From NCBI RefSeq assembly GCF_023973145.1, contig NZ_CP099546.1, positions 3,410,001-3,474,000 of the forward strand: a DNA stretch of 64,000 bases, given 5' to 3'. A program made the translations under genes and the position numbers. The DNA is from Natronosalvus vescus. GTDB lineage: Archaea > Halobacteriota > Halobacteria > Halobacteriales > Natrialbaceae. Within the stretch, counting starts at the first letter, position 1. Every line of letters starts with the position of its first letter. A model generated the notes under the pieces. That model did no database searches and had not been told where the DNA came from. It worked only from the letters and a program-made list of their open reading frames with translations. Of this stretch, positions 26,645-35,257 are shown piece after piece.

Positions 26645-28132
26645 TCAGTACGTCCGGGCGAAGTACGCCAGCTGATCCGCGTGCTCGCCACAGATCGTAC
26701 ACGTCGCGTCTTCGTCGTCGGGGGCCACCGGTTCGCCGTCGGTCTCGGGGCTTTCTTCGGCGAGGGGCTGGAAAACGATCTCAGCGGCGACTTTCTCCTT
26801 GATGACCTCCTCGCAGGCCTGGTCGCCACACCACGGCACCTTCACGTAGCCGCCGTGGCGACCGATCGTTCCCATGATATCCTCGGGGCTGTCGGCCGTC
26901 CGAACGTTCGACTCGAGTGTTTCCTCGGCCGCATCGTAGAGCTTCTCGTAGATCGTATCGAGGTGTTCGTCGACGGTGTCGTCGATCCCCTCGCGGTCGG
27001 CGACCAGCTTTTCGTTGTCCGGCCGGTGAACCAGCGTGACCTCGCCGTCCTGTGCCTCGTTCGGCCCGATCTCGAGCCGCAGAGGGACGCCCTCGAGTTC
27101 GTGCTCGTTGAACTTGAAGCCGGGATTGCGCTCGTCCCGGTCGTCGAGTTCGACGCGGAAGCCGGCGGCCTCGAGTTCGTCGGCGATGTCACCGGCGTAG
27201 CCGAGTACCTCGTCCTGGGTGTCGGCCTGCCAGATAGGGACGATCACGACCTGCGTGGGCGCGACCGTGGGTGGGAGCACCAGCCCCTGGTCGTCCGAGT
27301 GGGTCATGATGAGCGCGCCCAGTGCGCGCCAGGACAGTCCCCAGGAGGTCGTGTACGCCGTCTGCTCGTTCTCGTCCTCGTCGGCGAAGGTGATGTCGAA
27401 CGCCTCGGCGAAACTCTGGCCGAGGTGGTGGCTCGTCCCGCCCTGGACGGACTTGCCGTCGGGCATCAGACACTCGACGGTCGTCGTCGTATCCGCGCCG
27501 GGGAACTTGTCGTGTTCGGGCTTCTTCCCTTTCAGGACGGGAATCGCGAGAACGTCCTCGTACACCCGCGCGTACTGCTCGAGACGTGTCCAGACCTCCT
27601 CCCAGGCCTCCTGGTCGGTTTCGTGGGCCGTGTGGCCTTCCTGCCAGAGGAACTCCTTGGTTCGGAAGAACGGTTTGGTGTCCGTCGCCTCCCACCGAAC
27701 CACGGAGCACCACTGGTTGAGCCGCATGGGCAGGTCGCGGTGGCTCCGCGTCCACTCGGCCATGAAGGGTGCGATGATCGACTCGCTTGTCGGGCGCACC
27801 GCGAGACGCTCCTCGAGTTCGGTGTGCCCGCCCTGGGTGACCCAGGCGACCTCGGGGTCGAAGCCTTCGACGATGTCTTTTTCGCGCTCGAGGTAGCTCT
27901 CGGGGATGAAAATCGGGAAGTAGGCGTTCGTGACGCCGGTCTCCTTGAACCAGCCGTCGAGGGCATCCTGGATCGATTCCCAAAGCGCGTAGCCGCGGGG
28001 TTTCGTGACGATGAAGCCGCCCATGGGTGCGTAGTCTGCCAGTCCGGCCTTCTTAACGACCTCGGCGTACCACTCGCCGGGTCGATGCGATTTGGACTCG
28101 GTGATGCCGAGTTCCTGTGATTCCTCGCTCAT
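26645..28132 (-). CDS. proS: Prolyl-tRNA synthetase, archaeal/eukaryal type
   Basis: Charges tRNA-Pro. The protein is 495 aa, typical of the archaeal ProRS lacking the bacterial editing insertion. Class II motifs are visible: motif 2-like RWEATDTKPFFRTKEFLWQE (~153-172), the proline-binding TSESIIAPFM near residue 117, and motif 3-like LGALIMTHSDDQGLVLPP (~275). The anticodon-binding domain follows (APTQVVIVPIW). The C-terminal domain has CGDQACEE and CTICGEHA, a zinc-site-like Cys set, and ends in FARTY, the Tyr end known from this ProRS type. A TATA-like CTTAAAC at 28157-28163 lies about 28 nt upstream, suggesting a leaderless transcript. Confidence 0.97.
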   Translation of the reverse strand: MSEESQELGITESKSHRPGEWYAEVVKKAGLADYAPMGGFIVTKPRGYALWESIQDALDGWFKETGVTNAYFPIFIPESYLEREKDIVEGFDPEVAWVTQGGHTELEERLAVRPTSESIIAPFMAEWTRSHRDLPMRLNQWCSVVRWEATDTKPFFRTKEFLWQEGHTAHETDQEAWEEVWTRLEQYARVYEDVLAIPVLKGKKPEHDKFPGADTTTTVECLMPDGKSVQGGTSHHLGQSFAEAFDITFADEDENEQTAYTTSWGLSWRALGALIMTHSDDQGLVLPPTVAPTQVVIVPIWQADTQDEVLGYAGDIADELEAAGFRVELDDRDERNPGFKFNEHELEGVPLRLEIGPNEAQDGEVTLVHRPDNEKLVADREGIDDTVDEHLDTIYEKLYDAAEETLESNVRTADSPEDIMGTIGRHGGYVKVPWCGDQACEEVIKEKVAAEIVFQPLAEESPETDGEPVAPDDEDATCTICGEHADQLAYFARTY

Positions 28133-28156
28133 ACGTCGATAGTCTGCCAGCGCACT

Positions 28157-28163
28157 CTTAAAC
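28157..28163 (-). promoter_or_regulatory. TATA-like box of proS
   Basis: GTTTAAG on the minus strand, about 28 nt before ATG 28132, consistent with a leaderless mRNA. Confidence 0.45.
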
Positions 28164-28434
28164 GATGCGAAGGTGTGTGAGCGTTACTCCCCCCGAGTGT
28201 GCTGCTTCAACACGTTGAAGGCGCGTATGGTGTGCGTAGCACCAACTGAAACGAGCTACACACCGATCGAAGCCTCATCTTGCGATCGGAAGTGCAGTGA
28301 CGTTCAGTGGCTATTTTTGACTCGGTCGACACGAGGCCACAACTGATTGGCTCGCCGATAGCCCAGTATCGACCGGTTATTCGTACACCCCTGTTATCGT
28401 TATTTCAGCATCATATTTAGTCACACGGTACTGT
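28164..28434. other. Intergenic region between proS promoter and IS remnant
   Basis: No gene seen. The segment becomes AT-richer toward 28400. The stretch around 28424-28437, next to the transposase stop, has a GGTACTGTCTAGTT-like sequence that may be the surviving end of the insertion sequence. No matching inverted copy was found at the other side. Confidence 0.3.
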
Positions 28435-28870
28435 CTAGTTCTTCACCTCCTCGACGGGAGTTCGTTCGTTTAGTGCCTGGTTCGATCGATCGTGGTTATA
28501 ATGGTGTCTGAAGCGTCTCAGCCAGCGGCGTGCACTGGCTGGACTGCCCCGCCAGAACGAGTGAAAGCGGTCGATCCGCATCGACACGGTCTGAAACCAC
28601 TTTTCGATGTGGTTTCGCTCGCTGTAGTCGAGCTGACCGCTCAATTTCCGACGAGCAAGGGCAGTCAGATAGCACCCAGCATCCACGAGAAACGCTGTGT
28701 CGTTGAGTTCGTGTTTCTCCTCCAATCGGTGGAGAAAGGCCGCTGCGGGGTCGGTGCCGCGACGGCTGAACACGTCGATTTTGAGCAGCAGCTTCGATTC
28801 TGTGTCGATTGCGGCGTACAGCCACTTTTTCTCGCCGTCGATCTCGATCTGTTTTTCGTCGACCGCGACC
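28435..28870 (-). pseudogene. Truncated IS6-like (DDE) transposase remnant
   Basis: About 145 codons of the catalytic domain survive. They begin near AVDEKQIEIDG and end at the TAG at 28435-28437. The three acidic residues are visible (VDEKQ, FLVDAG, HIEKWF), followed by the family tail HHYNHDRSNQALNERTPVEE. The N-terminal helix-turn-helix region of about 60 residues is missing. The open frame can be followed on to 28989, but that part (ERPVPVVDP and beyond) is the reverse complement of an amylase fragment, not transposase. The remnant has no start codon and is presumably inactive. The family is assigned from memory of haloarchaeal IS6/ISH-type transposases. Confidence 0.72.
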
Positions 28871-29073
28871 TCTACGTATTCGAACGCGAGGGGAACCTCC
28901 TGGCGGGGATCAACAACGGGGACGGGCCGCTCGAGACGACTGTGGACACTACCTGGGCTGATCAGACGCTCACCGATTTCACCGATCACGGTGACGACGT
29001 CGAGGTTGCGGACGACGGGACGGTGACGCTCGAGGTACCGGCCAAAGGCTGGGTGATGTACGCCCCAATGTAG
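28862..29073 (+). pseudogene. C-terminal remnant of an alpha-amylase-like (GH13) gene
   Basis: A plus-strand frame ending in TAG at 29071-29073 encodes about 70 residues of the small beta-sheet C-domain found at the end of haloarchaeal alpha-amylases: YVFEREGNLLAGINNG, then LTDFTDHGDDVEVADDG and finally VPAKGWVMYAPM. The rest of the gene (catalytic barrel, >350 residues) is gone. Upstream bases are occupied by the truncated transposase on the other strand, so an insertion followed by deletion probably removed the gene. The same frame can be followed back to 28492, but that part is antisense to transposase and carries no meaning. Confidence 0.65.
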
Positions 29074-29079
29074 CTCGAG

Positions 29080-29189
29080 ACGGAAGACAGTACTTCAAAA
29101 AGTATAGAATGGATGTGGTCGCCGAATTGGATTGCTTCCAGCGGCTCGAGCGACTCTCGCTGAGGCGTTTCAATCGTATTCGGCGGCAA
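29080..29189 (-). pseudogene. Possible N-terminal remnant of another lost gene
   Basis: On the minus strand, directly beyond the amylase stop, a frame reads TIETPQRESLEPLEAIQF then GDHIHSILFEVLSS. It is acidic and looks coding. It then runs into the antisense of the amylase tail. It could be the beginning of a gene truncated by the same rearrangement. The family is not recognised, and the start codon is uncertain (TTG 29189 or further upstream). Confidence 0.3.
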
Positions 29190-29266
29190 ACACTAATCAG
29201 AGACGCCGGTCACGGTCACGCCGGCGTGAACGTGAACGGGAACCCCGTTGGTTCCGGTTCTCCGGC

Positions 29267-29272
29267 TTTTAT
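29267..29272 (+). promoter_or_regulatory. TATA-like box of the quinone oxidoreductase gene
   Basis: TTTTAT about 32-37 nt upstream of ATG 29304; predicts a leaderless or short-leader mRNA and supports that start. Confidence 0.4.
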
Positions 29273-29303
29273 GCGAGTTGGTCAAAAACACGTAAGGACG
29301 CAC

Positions 29304-30281
29304 ATGACCACCATGCACGCGATCGAAGTCGGTGCCTACGGCGACAGCGACGAACTCGAGTCGGTCGAGCAACCGGTTCCCGAGACGGAGGCGGGCGAGG
29401 TTCGTATCGCCGTCGAGGCGGCGGGTATCAACTTCGCGGACATCATGCAGCGGCGCGGTCTGTACCCCGGGGGGCCGGAACCTGCCTACGTGCCGGGGAT
29501 GGAAGTCGCCGGAACGATCGATGCCACCGGCGAGGGCGTCGGCCTGAGCGAGGGTGACCGGGTCGTCGCCATGTGCAACGGCGGGGGCTACGCCGAGTTC
29601 GTGACAGTCGACGCACGGATGATACTCCCCGTTCCGGATGGGATGAGTTTCGTCGATGCCGCCGGATTCCCCGTCCAGTTTCTCACGGCTCACTCCTGTC
29701 TGTTCGCCTGGGGTGGGCTCGAGGCGGGGGAGTCGGTGCTCATCCAGTCCGCCGCGGGCGGCGTCGGCACGGCCGCCGTCCAGCTGGCCTCCCGAGCCGG
29801 GGCGACGGTGTTCGGTACCGCCAGCAGCGACGAGAAACTCGAGCTGGCGGCCGACCTCGGATGCAACCATCCGATCAACTACACCGAGACCGATTTCCGC
29901 GAGGTCGTTCGAGCGGAGACCGACGACGGCGTCGACCTCGTCCTCGAGAGCGTCGGCGACGACGTCTTCGACAGGAGCCTCGACGCCCTGGCTCATTTCG
30001 GTCGGCTGGTTACCTATGGCGTCGCGAGCGGGGTTCCAGCGACGGCCCAGAACCAGCGGCTCCTGTTCGAGAACAAGTCCGTTATCGGGTTCCACCTGGG
30101 GCAGGCGTCCCGTCGCGACCCCGAGCGGATCATGCAGGCCATTCCGGAGCTGACAGAGGGGCTCGCGTCGGGCGACCTCGAGGTTGTCGTCGGCGAGACG
30201 TTCCCGCTCGAGGACGTCGCCGAGGCCCACCAGTTCATCGAGGATCGAGAGAGTATGGGGAAGGTCGTACTCGTTCCCTGA
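29304..30281 (+). CDS. NADPH:quinone oxidoreductase-type MDR enzyme (zinc-independent)
   Basis: A 325-aa medium-chain dehydrogenase/reductase of the quinone oxidoreductase (QOR/zeta-crystallin) group, which reduces quinones or enones with NADPH. It has the N-terminal GroES-like domain (INFADIMQRRGLYP, VPGMEVAGTI) and the QOR signature VLIQSAAGGVGTAAVQLA near residue 145, containing the Rossmann AAGGVG turn. Zinc ligands of alcohol dehydrogenases are absent. ATG 29304 is chosen because the frame upstream of it overlaps the decayed region and a TATA-like box sits about 35 nt before. It stands alone; the physiological substrate is unknown. Confidence 0.92.
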   Translation: MTTMHAIEVGAYGDSDELESVEQPVPETEAGEVRIAVEAAGINFADIMQRRGLYPGGPEPAYVPGMEVAGTIDATGEGVGLSEGDRVVAMCNGGGYAEFVTVDARMILPVPDGMSFVDAAGFPVQFLTAHSCLFAWGGLEAGESVLIQSAAGGVGTAAVQLASRAGATVFGTASSDEKLELAADLGCNHPINYTETDFREVVRAETDDGVDLVLESVGDDVFDRSLDALAHFGRLVTYGVASGVPATAQNQRLLFENKSVIGFHLGQASRRDPERIMQAIPELTEGLASGDLEVVVGETFPLEDVAEAHQFIEDRESMGKVVLVP

Positions 30282-30358
30282 GTGCCAGTGCCAGTGACAG
30301 TCGTCCGTCTCTTCGGATGTCCCTTCGAGAACGCACGTGTGAGTCAGTATAATCGAGT

Positions 30359-30850
30359 TTACGCCGATCCGTCGAACGAGACGCCGCGCTCGAGACCGTG
30401 ATCCACGAAGTCCGCTTCGTCGAGCGGCCGACCGCCCTCGAACCGGAACGTTCCCGCGACGGTGTCGCCCTCGAGGACGGCTGGCAGCCACAGGCGGTCG
30501 TCCTCCCACATTCGATCGTAGGGAACGGCGTCGACCGACACCCACTCGGGTCTGGCTTCGGGTGTCGCCGTCGGCTGTCCTTCGTATTCGGTGGTACGGA
30601 ACACGTGGCAGACGGTGTGCACGTCGCCATCCAGCAAGAATGTGAGTTCGCCCGCTTTTTCCGTCTCGTTGGGATCGATCGCGAGGCTCACCTCCTCGTG
30701 AACCTCCCGCACCGCACACTCGAGTGGTGTTTCGCCGTCCTCGAGTTTACCGCCGGGGCCGTTGTACCACCCCTCGCCGAGTCCGCGTCGTTTTTCGATC
30801 AACAACACGTCGCTTCCGTCCAGGATAAAACAGAGCGTCGCCTCGATCAT
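30359..30850 (-). CDS. NUDIX hydrolase, MTH1/MutT-like
   Basis: A 163-aa NUDIX protein probably hydrolysing (oxidised) nucleoside triphosphates or related pyrophosphates. The Nudix box is at about residues 34-56: GGKLEDGETPLECA followed by VREVHEEVSL, with the Glu residues REVxEE that bind Mg2+. The usual Gly after EE is replaced by Ser. The N-terminal ATLCFILDGSDVLLIEKRRG and the WYNGPGGK segment resemble human MTH1/8-oxo-dGTPase. It is convergent with the oxidoreductase gene. Confidence 0.9.
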   Translation of the reverse strand: MIEATLCFILDGSDVLLIEKRRGLGEGWYNGPGGKLEDGETPLECAVREVHEEVSLAIDPNETEKAGELTFLLDGDVHTVCHVFRTTEYEGQPTATPEARPEWVSVDAVPYDRMWEDDRLWLPAVLEGDTVAGTFRFEGGRPLDEADFVDHGLERGVSFDGSA

Positions 30851-30913
30851 ACGCGTGTGTTCGCGTGTGACGGGAAAACTGCTGGTGATTTTCGATCGGT
30901 TCGTTTGGGGTGG

Positions 30914-31291
30914 CTACCGATCGGCCGCGACCGCCCGGACGGCGGCGACGAGTACCACGAGGCTACAGAGGATCATCGCCCCCTGTGCCCCGACGGCGAC
31001 GGGTGCGTCGACGGTGTCCCCGGTCAGCAACTCGAGCAGGTCGGGGATGCCACGCGTGCTACCGGCGATGCCGAGCACCGACAGGCCGGCCAGCCCGTAG
31101 ACGGCGAGGGCGGCGTGCTCCGTTCGACTGCCGGCGAGACCCAGACCCACGAAGAGAACGCCGAATATCGCCGGAATGAGGGCGGTTACGCTCGCGAAGT
31201 CTGTCACCACATACGCTGCGATGCCGATGACAATCAGGAGCGCACCGATAACCGTTCCGACCGTGAGCGCCTGGTTCGTTGCTGTTGCCAT
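30914..31291 (-). CDS. Four-TM membrane protein, unknown function
   Basis: A 125-aa hydrophobic protein with about four helices: VGTVIGALLIVIGIAAYVV, SVTALIPAIFGVLFVGLGLA, LAVYGLAGLSVLGIAG and GAMILCSLVVLVAAVRAVA. It lies 63 nt upstream (in gene direction) of the NUDIX gene and may share a transcript. Similar unannotated membrane proteins are common in haloarchaea. No motif gives a function. Confidence 0.75.
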   Translation of the reverse strand: MATATNQALTVGTVIGALLIVIGIAAYVVTDFASVTALIPAIFGVLFVGLGLAGSRTEHAALAVYGLAGLSVLGIAGSTRGIPDLLELLTGDTVDAPVAVGAQGAMILCSLVVLVAAVRAVAADR

Positions 31292-31370
31292 ACCGGCCGT
31301 TCCGTGAGAGTTACCAAAAAGGTGCCTGGTACGCGTCTCGATAGATAGCTCGGTTCTCCAGCTGCCTCGC

Positions 31371-32660
31371 TCACGCCTCTGGGTCGACCCCTGCGTCCGT
31401 CGACTTCCGGTCTAACAACCGGTCGAGACCGAGCGCGAGCGCAACCGAGAGGCCAGCACCGACGAACGCGAAACTGGCGATGACGACGAAGAACGTCGAA
31501 AGGGCGAACTCCTCGAGCACGAAGCCAGCAATCGCGATGCTCGCCGCTCCGAACCCGAACTCGCCGAGGTAGGTGTAACCGTACGAGAGGCCGCGACTAT
31601 CGGCGGGGGTGTAGACGGCTACCGCGTTCTGGTAGAACGGCTGGATCGCAAAGAGGAAAAAGCCGAGGACGCCACTGAGGACGATCAGCGCGCCCAGTCC
31701 CAGGTTTACGACGGGGATGAACGCCAGTGCGAGGACAGCGAGGATGACGAAGAAAACTGCCAGCCCGCGGGCGGCTGGAATCCTGTCCGTGAGCTTTCCG
31801 CCAGCGTACTGGCCGGCCATCCCGACGACCAGGAGACCGACGTATATGTAGAACCCGGGATCGATGTCGTACTGCTCGAGCGCGGGCAAGATTTCGAGTC
31901 CCTCGACCGCTGGCAGTCCGTGCATGATCTCGGGGAGGTAGGTGAGCATCCCGCGGTAGTACAGGCCTTCGAACGTGACGATGACGAAGACGATGGCGAA
32001 CGCACTGGCGAAGAGGGCTCTGGAGTTCGTGACCAGGTCGCCGAGCGACAGCGCTTCGTCCGGGCCGGCATCGACGTCGTCCGCGACGGCCGCCGTCGAA
32101 TCGAAGTCTGCGCTGAGTCCGTAGACGACCGCCAGAAAGCCTGGAACCGCGAGCATGGCCGCGACCAGCGGCCACTCGAGGAAGATCAGCAACGTGGCGG
32201 CGACGAACGGACCGAGGGCGATGCCAAAGTTCCCGGCGATCCCGTGCCAGGCGAACACCGTTCCCCGTTCCTCGACGCCGGTACTGATGAGCGCGAGTCC
32301 AGCGGGGTGGTATATGCTCGCGGCGATCCCCCACAGCAAGAGCCCGACGGCGATGGCGTAAATCGACTCGAGAACGGAGGCGGCCGCGAGGACGGTGAAC
32401 GCGAGGCTCATCCCGAGCAGACAGAGCAGGATCAGTCGTTTAGGACCGTACCGATCGGCGAGGATGCCACCCGGGAGGGCGCCGATGCCGAACGGTGCAT
32501 AGCCCAGGGCCACGATGAGGCCGATGAGGGTGACGGTCACGTCGAACTCGGCGAGCCAGACGACCAGAAAGATCGGAATCGCGGTCTCGAACCAGTGGAC
32601 GAGGGCGTGGCCCGCCATGGTGAAGCCGGCGATCGATCGATCGTTCGAGTTGAGAGACAT
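31371..32660 (-). CDS. Major facilitator superfamily transporter
   Basis: A 429-aa integral membrane protein with about 12 hydrophobic segments and an MFS loop 2-3 signature (GILADRYGPKRLILLCLLGM near residue 66). A second-half counterpart, GGKLTDRIPAARGL, lies after helix 8. The central loop (~200-220) is acidic. The N-terminus SIAGFTMAGHALVHWFET resembles the fosmidomycin-resistance-like or nitrate/sugar-type branch of MFS, but the substrate cannot be read from sequence. It is in its own transcription unit. Confidence 0.9.
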   Translation of the reverse strand: MSLNSNDRSIAGFTMAGHALVHWFETAIPIFLVVWLAEFDVTVTLIGLIVALGYAPFGIGALPGGILADRYGPKRLILLCLLGMSLAFTVLAAASVLESIYAIAVGLLLWGIAASIYHPAGLALISTGVEERGTVFAWHGIAGNFGIALGPFVAATLLIFLEWPLVAAMLAVPGFLAVVYGLSADFDSTAAVADDVDAGPDEALSLGDLVTNSRALFASAFAIVFVIVTFEGLYYRGMLTYLPEIMHGLPAVEGLEILPALEQYDIDPGFYIYVGLLVVGMAGQYAGGKLTDRIPAARGLAVFFVILAVLALAFIPVVNLGLGALIVLSGVLGFFLFAIQPFYQNAVAVYTPADSRGLSYGYTYLGEFGFGAASIAIAGFVLEEFALSTFFVVIASFAFVGAGLSVALALGLDRLLDRKSTDAGVDPEA

Positions 32661-32845
32661 ACGAGTGGGTTGGTACTCGAGTGGCTGGCGTCCGACTACT
32701 TAGCCGCTTGGAATTCGGCACTCGAGGGAGCGGTGACGAGACTGCTGTGAAACCGGTGATCAGATTGCTCGGAAATGGCTCTTCGTCGACTACATTCGGC
32801 TCGTTCCTGGAATCGAAGGAATAGCGAGTCCGTGCCTGAAGAGGG

Positions 32846-33442
32846 TTACTCGTCTTCGATATCGCGATCGCGAACGCCGACGGCCTTCGAAACGTCGACG
32901 TCCTCGGGTTCCTCCTGGCCACCCACGACGAGGTCGCCGTCGGGCCCCTCGACGTAGACGTCGTCGGCAAACCCGCCTTCGGCGTGGGGGTGTTCGGGAT
33001 CCTCGAGTCGCTCGGGGGTCGATGGAGCCTCCGGAATGCCGCCCTCCGGTTCGAAGTCGCCGAGCGGATCGGCGATCGTGATGCCCCAGGTGTCGAAGAA
33101 GTCCCTGTAGCGCTCGTAGTGATCCTCGAGTTCGTCCGCGGGGAACTCCATCATCTCCGTCCAGCCGTGGTTGTAGAAGTCGAAGTTCGCCTGAATGTGG
33201 GTGATCTCGCGCGCTTCGGCCTCGGAGTACCCTTCGCGCAGCGCCTCGAGGTAGCTGTCCATCGTCGCCTCGAACAGCGCGTCGAGGTGGGCTTTGCGTT
33301 CCTCTGCGTGGGCCGAGTCGGCCTTCCTGGTGAACACTTTCGTGTGTAGGCGAACGAGTCCGGAGACGGCGACCGTCCGGACGACCGGCGTCTCGAGGGC
33401 CTTCCGGGAGGCGAAGTGACGAGCGTTCTGTCGAAGCTTCAT
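32846..33442 (-). CDS. Conserved haloarchaeal protein (possibly DUF6149)
   Basis: A 198-aa soluble protein. The basic N-terminal part (MKLRQNARHFASRKALETPV) precedes a helical core with ADSAHAEERKAHLDALFEAT and HIQANFDFYNHGWTEMMEFP. The C-terminal third is acidic and Pro/Gly-rich, probably disordered (PEAPSTPERLEDPEHPHA). I believe this matches the haloarchaeal family listed as DUF6149, but this is from memory. The role is unknown. It is divergent from the FAD oxidoreductase across 265 nt. Confidence 0.72.
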   Translation of the reverse strand: MKLRQNARHFASRKALETPVVRTVAVSGLVRLHTKVFTRKADSAHAEERKAHLDALFEATMDSYLEALREGYSEAEAREITHIQANFDFYNHGWTEMMEFPADELEDHYERYRDFFDTWGITIADPLGDFEPEGGIPEAPSTPERLEDPEHPHAEGGFADDVYVEGPDGDLVVGGQEEPEDVDVSKAVGVRDRDIEDE

Positions 33443-33678
33443 AGGTCGTCGTAGGGGGCCGATCCTAAAGAGCGATGTGGAGTCGTCTCAGCGGACTCGT
33501 ACGGATGAGTAATGCGTGGTGCCTCTCGGCCACGGGGAACTCGAGTGGACGCGTTCGATCAGAAAGCACATTCGTTCGGACATAACACGTTCACATGAAC
33601 ACCACCGCGCTCTTGAGGTCGTCACTCGGTTCAAACGAACATGTCCGATGACTCGAGGATAGGCGATATAGCAACCCA

Positions 33679-33684
33679 CTTTAA
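33679..33684 (+). promoter_or_regulatory. TATA-like box of the FAD oxidoreductase gene
   Basis: CTTTAA about 24-29 nt upstream of ATG 33708, the spacing of a leaderless transcript. Confidence 0.45.
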
Positions 33685-33707
33685 CCCCCGTTGCCAACAT
33701 TTCGGAC

Positions 33708-34946
33708 ATGACTGAGTACGTCATCATCGGCGACGGGATTTCCGGCAGTTCGGCTGCCGAGACACTCCGGGAGGAGGATCCGGAGTCGTCGATCACCGTC
33801 ATCACCGATGAGGGTGAACCGCTGTACAATCGAATTCTGATCAAAGAACACGCCAAAGGCAAACTCCCCGAGGCACCGATCTCGATTCACGACGAGGGAT
33901 GGTACGAAGAGCGCGACATCACGCTTTCGCTCAACACCCACGTGACAACCGTCGACACCGACAAGAAGATGGTTCGTACGCACGAGAAAGCGGACATCTC
34001 CTACGACAAGCTGCTGATCGCGACCGGTGGGACGCCGACGCAGTTGCCCGTCGAGAACAGTGACGCCGACGGCATTCATCACTTCTGGACGTTCCAGGAC
34101 GCCCGGAAAATCCGCGAGAGCGCCGAAGCAGCCGACGACGCCGTCATCGTCGGTGCTGGCCTGCTCGGAATCGACTTCGCCGCCGTCTGTGGTTCCCAGG
34201 ACGTCGCCGGCAAGTACCTGATGCGCGGGGATCGGTGGTGGCGCTACGCGCTGTCGGCCGACGGGGCTGAAATCATGCACGACGGGATGCGCGACGTCGG
34301 CGTCGAACCGGTCTTCGACAGCGGCGTCAGTGAGTTCGTAGTCGACGACAACGGGTGCGTTGAGGCCGCCATCGACGCCAACGGCGACCGCTACCCGTGT
34401 GACTTCGCGGGCGTGGCTATCGGTCTGACGTTCAACACGGAGTTCCTCCGCGAGACCGACATCGAACAGGAAAACGGCATCGTCGTCGATCAGTACATGC
34501 AGACCAACGTCGACGACGTGTACGCCGCCGGCGACCTGACGCAGTTTTACGACGTACTACTGGGCGAACAGGCACAGAACGGTTCCTGGGGGTCGGCCAA
34601 AGAGCAAGGTCGGGTCGCCGCCGTCAACATGGCCGCCGACGACGACGCCGAGGAGTTCGAGTGGGTCTCCTCGTACTCGATCACGCACTTCGACTTCCCC
34701 TTCCTCTCGTTTGGCCATCCGACACTCGGCGACGAACACGCCGAACGACGCTACTCCGACACCGAGTGGCGACGGATCGCGTTCAAAGACGGCAAAGTCA
34801 TCGGTGGCGTTCTCATCGGGGATCTCTCAGCACAGAGCAAGTTGAAACAACTCATGCGCGAACAGCGCGTCGTCTCCGATCAGGCCGAGGTACTGCTCGA
34901 GAAACGCGTCGATCTCGACAACCTCGCACCAACCCAGGAACAGTAG
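33708..34946 (+). CDS. NAD(P)/FAD-dependent oxidoreductase (NirB-N/rubredoxin reductase-like)
   Basis: A 412-aa pyridine-nucleotide-disulfide-type flavoprotein. The N-terminal FAD-binding motif is IIGDGISGSSAAE (about 6-18), with PLYNRILIKEHAKGK after it. The central NAD(P) Rossmann motif is VIVGAGLLGIDFA (~145-157), and the C-terminal FAD segment is VYAAGDLTQF. There is no CxxxxC redox disulfide, so it resembles nitrite reductase NirB N-terminal parts or rubredoxin/ferredoxin reductases rather than thioredoxin reductase. The electron partner is not encoded next to it. The Rieske protein at 8.8 kb is a conceivable partner but is far away. Confidence 0.88.
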   Translation: MTEYVIIGDGISGSSAAETLREEDPESSITVITDEGEPLYNRILIKEHAKGKLPEAPISIHDEGWYEERDITLSLNTHVTTVDTDKKMVRTHEKADISYDKLLIATGGTPTQLPVENSDADGIHHFWTFQDARKIRESAEAADDAVIVGAGLLGIDFAAVCGSQDVAGKYLMRGDRWWRYALSADGAEIMHDGMRDVGVEPVFDSGVSEFVVDDNGCVEAAIDANGDRYPCDFAGVAIGLTFNTEFLRETDIEQENGIVVDQYMQTNVDDVYAAGDLTQFYDVLLGEQAQNGSWGSAKEQGRVAAVNMAADDDAEEFEWVSSYSITHFDFPFLSFGHPTLGDEHAERRYSDTEWRRIAFKDGKVIGGVLIGDLSAQSKLKQLMREQRVVSDQAEVLLEKRVDLDNLAPTQEQ

Positions 34947-35257
34947 CCTTCGATCCGATACCGACCAATCGTCGATTTCTGGTGTTATTCCCATCGAACG
35001 GGCTGTAGAACCCATTCCTCGAGATTGCGGTGCTGGTTCAGCAGTGTTCATCGAGAAGTCACTCGAGTGTACGGATTCGGTTAACTCTGTTGAAACCCTT
35101 TAGGTGTGATAGAAATAGCGTACTGAATTGAGAGGATGGATGCAGAAAATCGACGCCGTTACTTTAACCAATTCGCGTAAATAATAACGACCAGTGGAAC
35201 TACCTATTGTTTGTTAAGGGGGCGACAAAATAGTTACTTTATTGTAATCGATCGTCG
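34947..35257. other. AT-rich intergenic region with IS/MITE-like terminus
   Basis: No gene seen. From about 35084 the sequence CTCTGTTGAAACCC...GGTGTGATAG...GTACTGAATT resembles an insertion-sequence end. A related, inverted sequence lies near 36060-36113. The following 150 bases are clearly AT-richer than the surroundings. Confidence 0.4.

Noticed and set aside
28492-29073. A 193-aa open frame on the plus strand
   Set aside because: Its first two thirds are the exact antisense of the transposase remnant; only the last ~70 codons (amylase C-domain) are meaningful.
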